The notes under the pieces were generated by a model, which saw only the letters and a program-made list of their open reading frames with translations, did not search any database and was not told the origin of the DNA. Positions 1 to 8,260 of a DNA stretch of 64,000 nt are shown here, piece after piece. Both the position numbers and the translations under genes were made by a program. How positions within the stretch are numbered: the stretch's first letter is position 1; every line of letters begins with the position of its first letter. The DNA comes from Sphingomonas brevis (lineage in GTDB: Bacteria; Pseudomonadota; Alphaproteobacteria; Sphingomonadales; Sphingomonadaceae). Where the stretch lies: contig NZ_JAMGBB010000001.1 of the NCBI RefSeq assembly GCF_023516505.1, positions 1,488,001 to 1,552,000 on the forward strand, read 5' to 3'.

Positions 1-1306
1 TCTGCCCCAGCAAGTCAACGATCATGTCGAGTTCGCCGTCGCTGACATTGTAGGGCGGCGCCAGCAGGATGTGGTCGCCTGACCGGCCGTCGACCGTGCC
101 GCCACTTGGATAGATCAGCAGACCGCGTGCGAATGCCTCGGCTTTCGCGCGCTGGTGAATGGCGAGCGCGGCATCGAACGGCGCCTTGGTCGCGCGATCG
201 GCAACCAGTTCCAGCGCAATGAGCAGGCCCCGCCCACGAATGTCGCCGACATTGCTATGCTGGCCGAAGCTCTGGCCGAGCAAATCCATGAGCCGCTCTC
301 CCGATTGCCTTACCCGCGGCAGCAGCCGCTCTTCGCGAATAACCCTTTGCACCGCGAGCGCGGCCGCGCAGCCTATGACATGAGCATTATAGGTTTGGCC
401 GTGCTTGAGTGCGCCCGATCCAGTTGCGACCGCGTCATACACTTCGCTGCTGCAGACTGCCGCTGCTATCGGCTCGTAGCCGGCCCCTAACCCCTTCCCC
501 AAGGTGACGATGTCGGGAACGACGCCATCCTGTTCGCAAGACAGGAAAGTGCCAGTGCGCCCCGAGCCGCACATGACCTCGTCAAGGATGAGGAGCATAC
601 CGTGGCGGTCGCAGATCTCGCGGATGCGCCTGAGATAGTCCGGCACGGGCGGAACCGCCCCGGCAGTCGCGCCAACCACCGTCTCGGCGACAAAGGCCAT
701 CACCCTGTCCGGGCCAATTTCCAGGATTTCCTGCTCAAGCCTGTTTGCCGCCCGCTCGCCATAGGCTTCCGCACTCTCGCCCGGCTCGGCAAACCGATAT
801 TCGAAGCAGGGATCGACCAGCGAAACGTCGATCAACAGCGGTTCGTAGGGCTTGCGCCGCCAGGCGCTGCCGCCGGCTGCCAGCGCGCCGAGCGTATTGC
901 CATGATAGCTGAGGCGGCGTGCAATTACCTTGCTCCGTCCGCTGTCGCCGCGCTCAAGATAATATTGGCGCGCGAGCTTCAGCGCGGCTTCGATCGCTTC
1001 GGAACCGCTTCCGGTGAACCAGACGCGGTCGAGCGTTCCGGGACATTGGCCGGCTATGTCGGCCGCCAGCTCCTCCGCGGCTTCCGTGGTGAAGAATCCG
1101 GTATGAACATATTCCAGGCGGCGAGCCTGCTCAGCCATTGCCGCGACCACTGCGGGATGGCCATGGCCGAGGCATGAAACCGCGGCGCCCCCGCAAGCGT
1201 CGACATAGCGCCCACCGCGATCGTCGATCACGTAGATGCCTTCACCGCGGACGGCCAGCGGCGGCCGCGCCTCGGTTGATCGGTGAAAGACGTGCTCGGC
1301 CTCCAT
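1..1306 (-). CDS. Class III PLP-dependent aminotransferase, C-terminus cut by window edge
   Basis: This gene runs off the left edge, so about 435 codons are visible and the stop is missing. The product is a fold-type I, class III aminotransferase that uses pyridoxal phosphate to move an amino group between an amino acid or amine and a 2-oxo acid in the cytoplasm. Visible family marks are the glycine-rich N-terminal sheet (GGRYVDACGGAAVSCLGHGHP), the cofactor-site motif GSGSEAIEAALKLAR, the LILDEVMCGSGRTG segment with the PLP-binding Asp, and TLGKGLGAGYEPIAA with the Schiff-base Lys. The ATG at 1306 is chosen because the nearest upstream ATG is out of frame. It lies 34 bases after the APC permease stop and is probably last in the D-amino-acid operon. 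The substrate cannot be read from the sequence. Confidence 0.9.
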   Translation of the reverse strand, partial: MEAEHVFHRSTEARPPLAVRGEGIYVIDDRGGRYVDACGGAAVSCLGHGHPAVVAAMAEQARRLEYVHTGFFTTEAAEELAADIAGQCPGTLDRVWFTGSGSEAIEAALKLARQYYLERGDSGRSKVIARRLSYHGNTLGALAAGGSAWRRKPYEPLLIDVSLVDPCFEYRFAEPGESAEAYGERAANRLEQEILEIGPDRVMAFVAETVVGATAGAVPPVPDYLRRIREICDRHGMLLILDEVMCGSGRTGTFLSCEQDGVVPDIVTLGKGLGAGYEPIAAAVCSSEVYDAVATGSGALKHGQTYNAHVIGCAAALAVQRVIREERLLPRVRQSGERLMDLLGQSFGQHSNVGDIRGRGLLIALELVADRATKAPFDAALAIHQRAKAEAFARGLLIYPSGGTVDGRSGDHILLAPPYNVSDGELDMIVDLLGQ

Positions 1307-1340
1307 CGTATCGGAACATGGTCCCCGGCGTCGTTACGGG

Positions 1341-2681
1341 TCAAGCGGTCGCTTGTTTCCGCCTTTTCTGGAAGTGAATCAGTCCGCTGATCGGGATGGC
1401 GATGGCAATCATCGCAAGCATCGCCATGCCCCCGACCGGATCGGACCAGAGGTACGCCGCAAACAAGGTGCCATCGATCGCCAGCAGCAAGATCGGCAGG
1501 TAGGGATGCCCCCGCGCCCGATACGGCCTTTCCAGGTCCGGCTCGCGATGCCGAAGCACGAAATAAGCGATGTCGGTGACGACGAAGGTGAACAGCGTCA
1601 TCGCCCCCATCAGCAGGAATACGGTTTCGAAACTTCCCGACATGGTCATGGCAATTGATGCAGCCACGGCAAGGATCGTCGACCAGTCTGGCGTTCCGCC
1701 CCGGTTTACATGCGCCGACCATTTGAAAAACAAGCCGTCGCGCCCCAGCCCGTAAATGATCCTCGGCGCGATCAGGATGTAGGCGTTGGCGCTGCTGAAC
1801 ACGACCAGCATGGCGATCGCTACCAGGATCAGCCTGCCGTCCGCTCCGATGACTCGGCCCACGACCTCGGCGGCCGGGAAATCCGAATGAGCCAATGTCG
1901 GGATATCGAGTGCCGCCACCAGCCCGAGGTTGAAGCCGATATAGACGAATGAGGCTGCGGCGATCGATCCGAATATGGCTTTGGGAATCTCCCGACCGCC
2001 GCTCTTGCTTTCGTCGCCGAAATAGCCGGGATAGGCCCAGCCGCTGTAGACGCCGTATATCAACAGATATGCCGTGATCGCACCGACGAGGTTCATCGCG
2101 CCAGGCGCCGGCGCTTTCATGGCTCCGGTGCCGGCGGCCATCAGCAAGGTCATAACGATCGCCGCAAGCATGATGGCCTTCAGCAGAGCCGTCGCCTGCT
2201 GGACGGCGCTGCCTTCACGAATGCCCAGCAGGTTGACGCCAAGGAGTAAGACCTGGACGCCAATCGCGAGTGCGACGCCATAGGGAATAAGGGCCGGGAC
2301 GATCATCCCCGCGAAGGTGGCGAAGAGGATCGTTACGGCAGCGATGGCCGCGCAGGTTTGGGCGGCATCCGCCCAACCGACGACCAGGCCGCCAAAGTCG
2401 CCGAAAGCGCGACGGGCAGTAACGAACAGCCCACCATCCCTGGGTAGCGCCGTCATTACCTCCGCGACGACATTGGCGCCGAGGAATGAGTGAAGGCTGC
2501 AGGCGGCCCAAAGCGCGACAATCAGCCAGGGTTCGGGCGTCAAAGCGGCTACGCTACCTGAAGTCTTGAGCAGGCCGCCGCCGACAACACCGCCGAAACC
2601 GATCGCCAGCCCGAATGCCAGGCCCAGGACACGATGAAGCGCCGAGCCTTTCTCCGCCGGTTGCTGAGCTTGCGACCCCAT
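1341..2681 (-). CDS. APC-superfamily amino acid permease
   Basis: This is a 446-residue inner-membrane transporter of the amino acid-polyamine-organocation superfamily, with about 12 hydrophobic helices. The first helix carries the glycine-rich unwound stretch (GFGGVVGGGLLKTSG, near residues 28-42) that contacts the substrate carboxyl group in this superfamily. The length is normal for the family. A strong GGGAGGGGG ribosome site precedes the ATG at 2681. It sits between the D-aminoacylase-like gene and the aminotransferase on the same strand, so import of an amino acid released in the periplasm is the likely role. The substrate is unknown. Confidence 0.88.
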   Translation of the reverse strand: MGSQAQQPAEKGSALHRVLGLAFGLAIGFGGVVGGGLLKTSGSVAALTPEPWLIVALWAACSLHSFLGANVVAEVMTALPRDGGLFVTARRAFGDFGGLVVGWADAAQTCAAIAAVTILFATFAGMIVPALIPYGVALAIGVQVLLLGVNLLGIREGSAVQQATALLKAIMLAAIVMTLLMAAGTGAMKAPAPGAMNLVGAITAYLLIYGVYSGWAYPGYFGDESKSGGREIPKAIFGSIAAASFVYIGFNLGLVAALDIPTLAHSDFPAAEVVGRVIGADGRLILVAIAMLVVFSSANAYILIAPRIIYGLGRDGLFFKWSAHVNRGGTPDWSTILAVAASIAMTMSGSFETVFLLMGAMTLFTFVVTDIAYFVLRHREPDLERPYRARGHPYLPILLLAIDGTLFAAYLWSDPVGGMAMLAMIAIAIPISGLIHFQKRRKQATA

Positions 2682-2756
2682 GGCTGTCCCCCTCCCGCCG
2701 ATCGCCGCGGCGTAGCACGGCCGGCAATCGAAAGCTTCAGGCCAAATCAGGCCATG

Positions 2757-4481
2757 CTAGCTCGACTTGCGGCACGCCCCGCCATCGGGCCAGCCGGTCC
2801 ATCCGGCCCCCTTCACGAACCGGCCGGGTTTTGCGCCGGTTGGGGTGCCGTCTTTAAGAACCTGGACGCCGTTGACGAATACATCTCGGACACCAGTCGC
2901 GAACTGCATTGGATTGGCGAAAGTCGAATGATCGGCGATCGTCGCCGGATCGAACAGGACGACATCGGCAACCATCCCGGCTTTCAGCTGTCCCCGGTCG
3001 CGCAATCCAAGATTGCTCGCCGGTAGCGCCGAAAGGCGTCGTACGGCCTCGGCCAGCGGCGCGACTTTCTCGTCACGGACATATTTGCCGAGGAACCGCG
3101 CGAAATTGCCATAGGCGCGCGGATGCGTGCTCGATTTCAGGAACACGCCTTCAGGCGCCGCTGCCTCGGCATCCGATCCGAAGCTGACCCATGGAAGTGC
3201 GGCCTGCCGCCTGACATTATCCTCGTTCATCAGGAAGTAGATGGCGCTCGACCGGCCCTTGTCGGCCAGCACCAGGTCGATCACCGCCTGTTCCGGGGTC
3301 ACGCCCCGCTCCTTTGCCACTTCGGCTACGGTCTTCCCCATCAGCGGCTTCAGGGACGGCTCGGTCATGCTGGCGAGAAGGACACCGTCCGGTCCCGCAT
3401 GGAGATAGAGATTTTCCCAATTGGAACCGGGCCGGAGCATTTCCTTCTTGATGCGTTCTACCGTCGCCGGATCCTTGAGCCGTCCAAGCATGGCATCGAC
3501 GCCGCCATCCTGGACCCAGGGCGGCATGGATGCAGCCAGCCCGGTACCGCCGGCCGTATAGGTGTACATGTCGGCGCTGATCTTGAGCCCGGCTGCCCGC
3601 GCCGCTTCGACTTTCGCGATCGCGGCGTCGATCTTGCCCCAATTGGCGCGGCCGACCTGTTTCAGGTGATAGATTTCGGCCGGCGCGCCCGAACGGCGCG
3701 AAATCTCGATCAGCTCGTCGATGCTTTCCAGAAGGCGATCGCCTTCGGATCGCATGTGGCTGATGTAATTTCCGCCGCATTGGGCGGCTTCAGTGGTCAG
3801 GGCGACCAGCTCGTCCGTCTCGGCGAAGCTCGCCGGCGGATAGATTAGGGACGTGCCGACGCCGAGCGCTCCTTCCTCCATCGCCTGCCGCACGAGCGCC
3901 CTCATGCGCTTCAGCTGCTCCGGATTGGGGTCGACGTCGCCGTCGCCCAGTTCATGCTGCCTGACGGTGGTGGCGCCGACGTAGGACGCCACGTTCATCG
4001 TCGTGCCCCGGCGTTCAAGGAGGCTCAGATATTCGCCCAGCGTGGTCCATTCGATCGGATATTTGAAATCGCCCTGCTGTTCGACGGCTTCCTTCTTCAT
4101 CCGGTCGTTGAGCGGGCCCATCGACCAGCCCTCGCCCATCACCTCGAGGGTGACGCCCTGCCGAAGATCGCTTTGGCCAAGCCCATCGACGAGCAGGGAT
4201 TCGGTGGCCCAGCTAAGCATGTTGATGAACCCCGGCGCGACGGCCAGGCCCTTGGCGTCGACCACCTGCTTGGCGGCCCCCGGCAAGGACTGCCCAACCG
4301 CGACGATCTTGCCGCCGCGGATCGCTACCTCGCCGCGAAACGGTACCGCGCCGCTGCCATCATAGATGGTGCCGTTGCGGATCAGCAGGTCATAGGACTC
4401 CTGCTCCGCCCCAAGCGCCGAGCTGCCCGGCAAGATCGCTGCCGCCAGTGCGGACAATGCAACTCCAGTACGCCATGCCAT
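2757..4481 (-). CDS. D-aminoacylase-like amidohydrolase with altered metal site
   Basis: This 574-residue exported protein belongs to the N-acyl-D-amino-acid deacylase branch of the amidohydrolase superfamily. A signal peptide ends near residue 24 (SSALGA). The N-terminal composite sheet begins YDLLIRNGTIYDGSG. Known D-aminoacylases bind zinc through an HxH motif, a Cys, two further His and an Asp. Here the HxH position reads GFINMLSW (residues 84-91, His replaced by Leu89 and Trp91) and the Cys position is Gly118. The later ligands look retained: His242 in ISHMRS, His272 in IYHLKQ and Asp437 in FGSDAE. The ATG at 4481 follows a GGGAGG ribosome site. It is downstream of an S12 hydrolase in the same operon. 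It could hydrolyse N-acyl-D-amino acids or a related amide, or use a single metal. The exact reaction is uncertain. Confidence 0.8.
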   Translation of the reverse strand: MAWRTGVALSALAAAILPGSSALGAEQESYDLLIRNGTIYDGSGAVPFRGEVAIRGGKIVAVGQSLPGAAKQVVDAKGLAVAPGFINMLSWATESLLVDGLGQSDLRQGVTLEVMGEGWSMGPLNDRMKKEAVEQQGDFKYPIEWTTLGEYLSLLERRGTTMNVASYVGATTVRQHELGDGDVDPNPEQLKRMRALVRQAMEEGALGVGTSLIYPPASFAETDELVALTTEAAQCGGNYISHMRSEGDRLLESIDELIEISRRSGAPAEIYHLKQVGRANWGKIDAAIAKVEAARAAGLKISADMYTYTAGGTGLAASMPPWVQDGGVDAMLGRLKDPATVERIKKEMLRPGSNWENLYLHAGPDGVLLASMTEPSLKPLMGKTVAEVAKERGVTPEQAVIDLVLADKGRSSAIYFLMNEDNVRRQAALPWVSFGSDAEAAAPEGVFLKSSTHPRAYGNFARFLGKYVRDEKVAPLAEAVRRLSALPASNLGLRDRGQLKAGMVADVVLFDPATIADHSTFANPMQFATGVRDVFVNGVQVLKDGTPTGAKPGRFVKGAGWTGWPDGGACRKSS

Positions 4482-4510
4482 GGCAGTCCCTCCCGATTCT
4501 TCGACCCGGA

Positions 4511-6082
4511 TTAGCGCGATGCAACCGGCGTGAAGTTCAAATCCTGATAGTCAAAGCTGAAATCGGCTGTCGGAGACACCGGCTTCATCGTGATCCGATC
4601 GACCTTGCCTTCGGGGTCGATCCCAAAGGTGACATAGGCCGGCTCGATCCCCTTGTCCTCGAAGCGAGCGATGAACGTGTCATATTGATAGTGCACCAGC
4701 GGGCCGCTCATCCGCGGCGTTTCGTCAAAGTTGATGCCGAGGCCGGACTTGCCCTGCGACACGGTGATCTTGCCGTACCATGGATCCTTGAATTGGCCGG
4801 CGTAGCGGTCGAGCGACAGCGACGGGCCAACTTTGGCGGGGGCGGCCGCCTTGGTTTCCACTGCTGCCTTGGCGTTGGTCAGCATCGTGGTGATCAGGCC
4901 TTTATACTTGGCCGGCCAGTCCGCGAATGGACGCCCGAGATAATGGTCGATGAGCTCGTTCGTCAGGCCGCGCCGAACGGCGCTTTCTTCCGCGTTCAGC
5001 GTGATTGCGAAGCCAACATTCTTCTCGGGAATCAGCACGACCATCGTAATGAACCCAAACACGCCGCCGGAGTGCGAAATGATCTTGGCCCCGCCATATT
5101 CGGAAACTTCCCAGCCAAGGGCATAGGCCCTGAACATCGGCTTGGTCGCTTCAAATCCAGGCGGAACCGGACCGATCGGTTCGATCGTTTCCGGATTCCA
5201 CATCGCTGCGGACGAGGCTTCGCTGAACAGCTGGCCGCCATTCTCGGTCTTGCCGTGCGACAGCTGGATCTTCAGCCACTTGGCAAGGTCGTTGGCGCTC
5301 ATCGCCAGCAGCCCCGCCGGGGTCGAAGCGGCACCGAGCTGGTCGGTTTCGTCGAGCAGCTGCAGGTCGCCAAGTCCACGAACGGGTCCGTTGATCCGTC
5401 CGTGCGGATAGGCGCGATTGACGGTTCCCAGGCGGCCCGGCTCATCGCTGGTAGCGGTCAGCAAACCGGCGGGCTTGTACACATGGTCGCGGACATAGCT
5501 TTCGTAACTCTGTCCGCTGACCGCTTCGATCAACGCGCCGGCAACCGTGTAGAGGATATTGTCATAGGCATAGCCGCTGCGGAAGCTCGTGGCCGGCTTG
5601 ATGTGCTTGAGCCCTTCGAGCATCTGGGCGCGGGTCCGCTTGCTGCGCGGAACGAACATCAGGTCGCCAGCGCCAAGGCCAAGGCCGCTGCGGTGAGTCA
5701 GCAGGTCGCGCACCGTCATTTCGCGCGTGACCCAGCTATCATACATCTGGAAACCGGGCAGCCGGTCGACCACCCTGTCGTCCCAGCCCAGCTTGCCCGC
5801 ATCCACGAGGGTCGCCAGCGCCGCAACCGTGACCGCCTTGCCGGTCGAGCCGGTCATGAAAATCGTGTCGGCGTCGACAGGGTCGGTGGTGCCGATCTTG
5901 CGGACGCCGTAGCCGCGAGCCAGGACCGTCTGGCCATTTTCGACAATGGCGATGGCCATGCCCGGAGTCTCCGACGCACGACGAAGCTGTTCGACCCGCT
6001 GGTCGAAATTGGCCGGCGGAGCGGCGAACGACGGGCAGCTTGCTGCCAGCGCGATCAGGGCAACGGAAAGGCGGGATTTCAT
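4511..6082 (-). CDS. Periplasmic serine hydrolase, beta-lactamase/D-aminopeptidase family (S12)
   Basis: This is a 523-residue exported serine hydrolase of the class C beta-lactamase / penicillin-binding-protein fold. A signal peptide covers about residues 1-20. The nucleophile motif SxxK is S79-T-G-K82, the second motif is Y173-D-N175, and a late SHSGG segment supplies the H/KxG-like motif. A C-terminal lipocalin-like extension follows the catalytic domain, as in D-aminopeptidase relatives. Its ATG overlaps the stop of the upstream permease gene (ATGA), so the two are translationally coupled. Known relatives cleave D-amino-acid peptides, esters or beta-lactams. In this operon a role on D-residue peptides is the best guess, but the substrate is inferred from context only. 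Confidence 0.88.
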   Translation of the reverse strand: MKSRLSVALIALAASCPSFAAPPANFDQRVEQLRRASETPGMAIAIVENGQTVLARGYGVRKIGTTDPVDADTIFMTGSTGKAVTVAALATLVDAGKLGWDDRVVDRLPGFQMYDSWVTREMTVRDLLTHRSGLGLGAGDLMFVPRSKRTRAQMLEGLKHIKPATSFRSGYAYDNILYTVAGALIEAVSGQSYESYVRDHVYKPAGLLTATSDEPGRLGTVNRAYPHGRINGPVRGLGDLQLLDETDQLGAASTPAGLLAMSANDLAKWLKIQLSHGKTENGGQLFSEASSAAMWNPETIEPIGPVPPGFEATKPMFRAYALGWEVSEYGGAKIISHSGGVFGFITMVVLIPEKNVGFAITLNAEESAVRRGLTNELIDHYLGRPFADWPAKYKGLITTMLTNAKAAVETKAAAPAKVGPSLSLDRYAGQFKDPWYGKITVSQGKSGLGINFDETPRMSGPLVHYQYDTFIARFEDKGIEPAYVTFGIDPEGKVDRITMKPVSPTADFSFDYQDLNFTPVASR

Positions 6083-7206
6083 TTAGCCTCCAGGGGTGTC
6101 GATTGTTGACGCCAGAGCCGCCAGACGCCGAAGGTCAGGAGCGGCAGGACAAAAACGGCGAGCAGGATATAGGCCAGCGCGCGATAGCCGTTCGCGATCA
6201 GCGCAACGAGCCCGAAGCGCTCGGCAAGGAACATGCAGAACAGAAGCATCGCGAGCGAAATCAGCAGCCGCATGCGATGGCTGAGCTCCACCCCGCGTCT
6301 GGTCTTCACGGTCTTGGCGATACGCTCGTTGATAGCGTGGACCGAGCTCGCCCCGCTCTCCAGCAGCGCCGAAAAGATCATCAGCTGGAACAGCATGTGG
6401 AACAGCGGCAAATCGAGCCTCTGAAGCATGAAGTCCGACGGCAGCGTCGCCGAAGCGATGTCGGGCAGAAAGGCGACCATGCAGGCAAAGAAGAGCGCAC
6501 CAGGCAGCATCGCCAACGGTCCTGCAAGCAGCCCGGCCACGACTGCGTCGCGATTGCTGGTGAGGTGCCTCATCACCGGCAGGATCACGACCGCCCCGAT
6601 CAGATTATAACCGGCGTAGACCGTTCCTCCGGCGGCCCAGCTGCCGACCGCAGCTTCGTTCGAAAATGCCGCCCTGATGTCATTACCGAAACGGCTGAAA
6701 GCCAGGATCACGAACAGGGCGTAGACGGCGTAGAGCAGGTAGGAGACATAGGCGAACATCCGCTCGACCGAGGCGTTGCCGAACGTCACGATCGCGATAA
6801 TCGACAGCCCCAGCGCCAGCGTGCCCCAAACATGGTTCACGCCGAACAGGGCGGTGCCGATCGATCCTGCGGCCGCGCCATAGACGGCAAGAATCAGGAC
6901 AATGAACAGGATGTAGGCGCCCTCGAACAGCACCCACCCCGGGCCGAGAAGCTGCTTGAAGAAGGTCACATAATCGCGGGCGCCGAATTGGCGTGCGAAG
7001 AGAAATGTCACGATGCAGCACAGGCTGAACAATGTCATCGACAGCGCCATGGCTGCCAGACCGCCCCAGGCCCCGCTCGGCAGGAAAAATTCCGCCAGTT
7101 CCCGGCCGGTGGCATAGCCGCCGCCGATGACGACTGCCTTGAAGGCGAATCCGGGCAGCAAATAGCGTTGAAACCAGGAAGACTTGATCGGCACGGTTGG
7201 GCTCAT
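6079..7206 (-). CDS. YkvI-family membrane transporter
   Basis: This 375-residue integral membrane protein has about ten hydrophobic helices and resembles the YkvI family, a poorly characterised branch related to the APC/LeuT-fold transporters. The first helix contains GGGYATGRELAEFF (near residues 27-40), matching the glycine-rich AGxxSGQE-like start typical of YkvI. The start ATG follows the dgcN stop by four bases, and its own stop overlaps the next start by four (ATGA). A transporter between the DUF1611 gene and a serine hydrolase suggests movement of a D-amino acid or its N-acetyl derivative. No YkvI substrate can be assigned from sequence. Confidence 0.75.
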   Translation of the reverse strand: MSPTVPIKSSWFQRYLLPGFAFKAVVIGGGYATGRELAEFFLPSGAWGGLAAMALSMTLFSLCCIVTFLFARQFGARDYVTFFKQLLGPGWVLFEGAYILFIVLILAVYGAAAGSIGTALFGVNHVWGTLALGLSIIAIVTFGNASVERMFAYVSYLLYAVYALFVILAFSRFGNDIRAAFSNEAAVGSWAAGGTVYAGYNLIGAVVILPVMRHLTSNRDAVVAGLLAGPLAMLPGALFFACMVAFLPDIASATLPSDFMLQRLDLPLFHMLFQLMIFSALLESGASSVHAINERIAKTVKTRRGVELSHRMRLLISLAMLLFCMFLAERFGLVALIANGYRALAYILLAVFVLPLLTFGVWRLWRQQSTPLEAK

Positions 7207-7210
7207 GGCC

Positions 7211-8260
7211 TTAGCCTTGGCAGCGATCGAGCAGGCGCTCGAAGGCGGGACCGCCTCTTACAGGGTCGGCCACCGGAAGGCCAAGCCGGTCGGACTCGGC
7301 CGCGATCAGCCGTTGAGCGGCTTCAACGTTCATGCCGGATGTATTCAGGCTAACGCCAACGCATCGGATATCCGGGTTGGTCAGCTTGCCGAGCACTACG
7401 GTCTGCAAAATGAGTTCTTCGATCGAGGGAAGCTGGAAACCGGAATAGCCGAGAACATGGGTCCGGCCGGGCTCGTGGCAAGCCACGAACATATCGGGCT
7501 GGCTTCCGTGCAACAGACCGAGCGACACAGCCGCATAGGCCGGGTGGAACAGCGAACCCTGGCCCTCGATCACGTCGATATGATCGGGCGGCGCATCGGG
7601 CGTCAGCATTTCGGCGGCGCCGGCGATGAAGTCGGACACGACGGCATCGATCGGGATTCCTGAACCGGCAATCATGATACCGGTCTGGCCGGTTGCGCGG
7701 AACGTCACGTCCGCACCGCGCCCTTCCAGTCCCCGAGCGATCGACAGCGCCGCATATTTCTTGCCCAGCGCGCAATCGGTGCCAACTGTAAGCAACCGCT
7801 TGCCGCAGCGCTTCCGGCCCGTCGCGATCGGAATCCTGGCCGGCGGCACTCGCACATCGATGAGGCGGCGGCCGAGCATTTCGGCTGTGGCAGCGAGCTG
7901 GGGAATGTCGTTGAGCCTGGCATGCATGCCCGACACGATATCCAGCCCGGCCTTCAGGGCGTCGAGCAGAGCCGAAATCCAATGGTGCGGGATTGCCCCG
8001 CCCGGCGTCGCGACACCAATCAGCAATGCCCGGGCGCCCTTTGCATATGCTTCGCGGCAGCTCAGCCGGGGAATGCCGGTGCTTACCGTCGCGCCTGGCA
8101 AGGCAAGCTCGCCGATGCATCGGTCCGGAGCCCAATCGCACAGGCCAAATGCGGTCTTGGCATAGCCTGGCTCGACCGTATCCCCGAGGAACAGGAGGTA
8201 GGGTTGCGGAAGCCCTACATCCTGTCCCTGCGGATCTAGCGCTCGGCTCGGTTCGGCCAC
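7211..8260 (-). CDS. dgcN: DUF1611 / DgcN-type D-glutamate N-acetyltransferase
   Basis: The 349-residue product belongs to the DUF1611 family, in which DgcN was shown in marine proteobacteria to acetylate D-glutamate as the first step of a D-Glu catabolic route. It has a Rossmann-like N-terminal domain starting PYLLFLGDT (residues 20-28) and a P-loop-like C-terminal domain with GTDCALGKK (160-168), followed by TFRATGQTG. The start is a GTG at 8260, directly after the receptor stop codon, and no internal ATG precedes the conserved core. An enolase-superfamily racemase of DgcA type is encoded 3.6 kb away on the same strand, which supports the assignment. Older annotation would simply say DUF1611 or NAD-dependent epimerase-like. 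Confidence 0.8.
   Translation of the reverse strand: MAEPSRALDPQGQDVGLPQPYLLFLGDTVEPGYAKTAFGLCDWAPDRCIGELALPGATVSTGIPRLSCREAYAKGARALLIGVATPGGAIPHHWISALLDALKAGLDIVSGMHARLNDIPQLAATAEMLGRRLIDVRVPPARIPIATGRKRCGKRLLTVGTDCALGKKYAALSIARGLEGRGADVTFRATGQTGIMIAGSGIPIDAVVSDFIAGAAEMLTPDAPPDHIDVIEGQGSLFHPAYAAVSLGLLHGSQPDMFVACHEPGRTHVLGYSGFQLPSIEELILQTVVLGKLTNPDIRCVGVSLNTSGMNVEAAQRLIAAESDRLGLPVADPVRGGPAFERLLDRCQG

Noticed and set aside
4448-6109. A 553-codon plus-strand frame opposite the S12 serine hydrolase gene.
   Set aside because: It lacks family motifs and mirrors the hydrolase codons, whereas the opposite frame has a signal peptide and all catalytic motifs.
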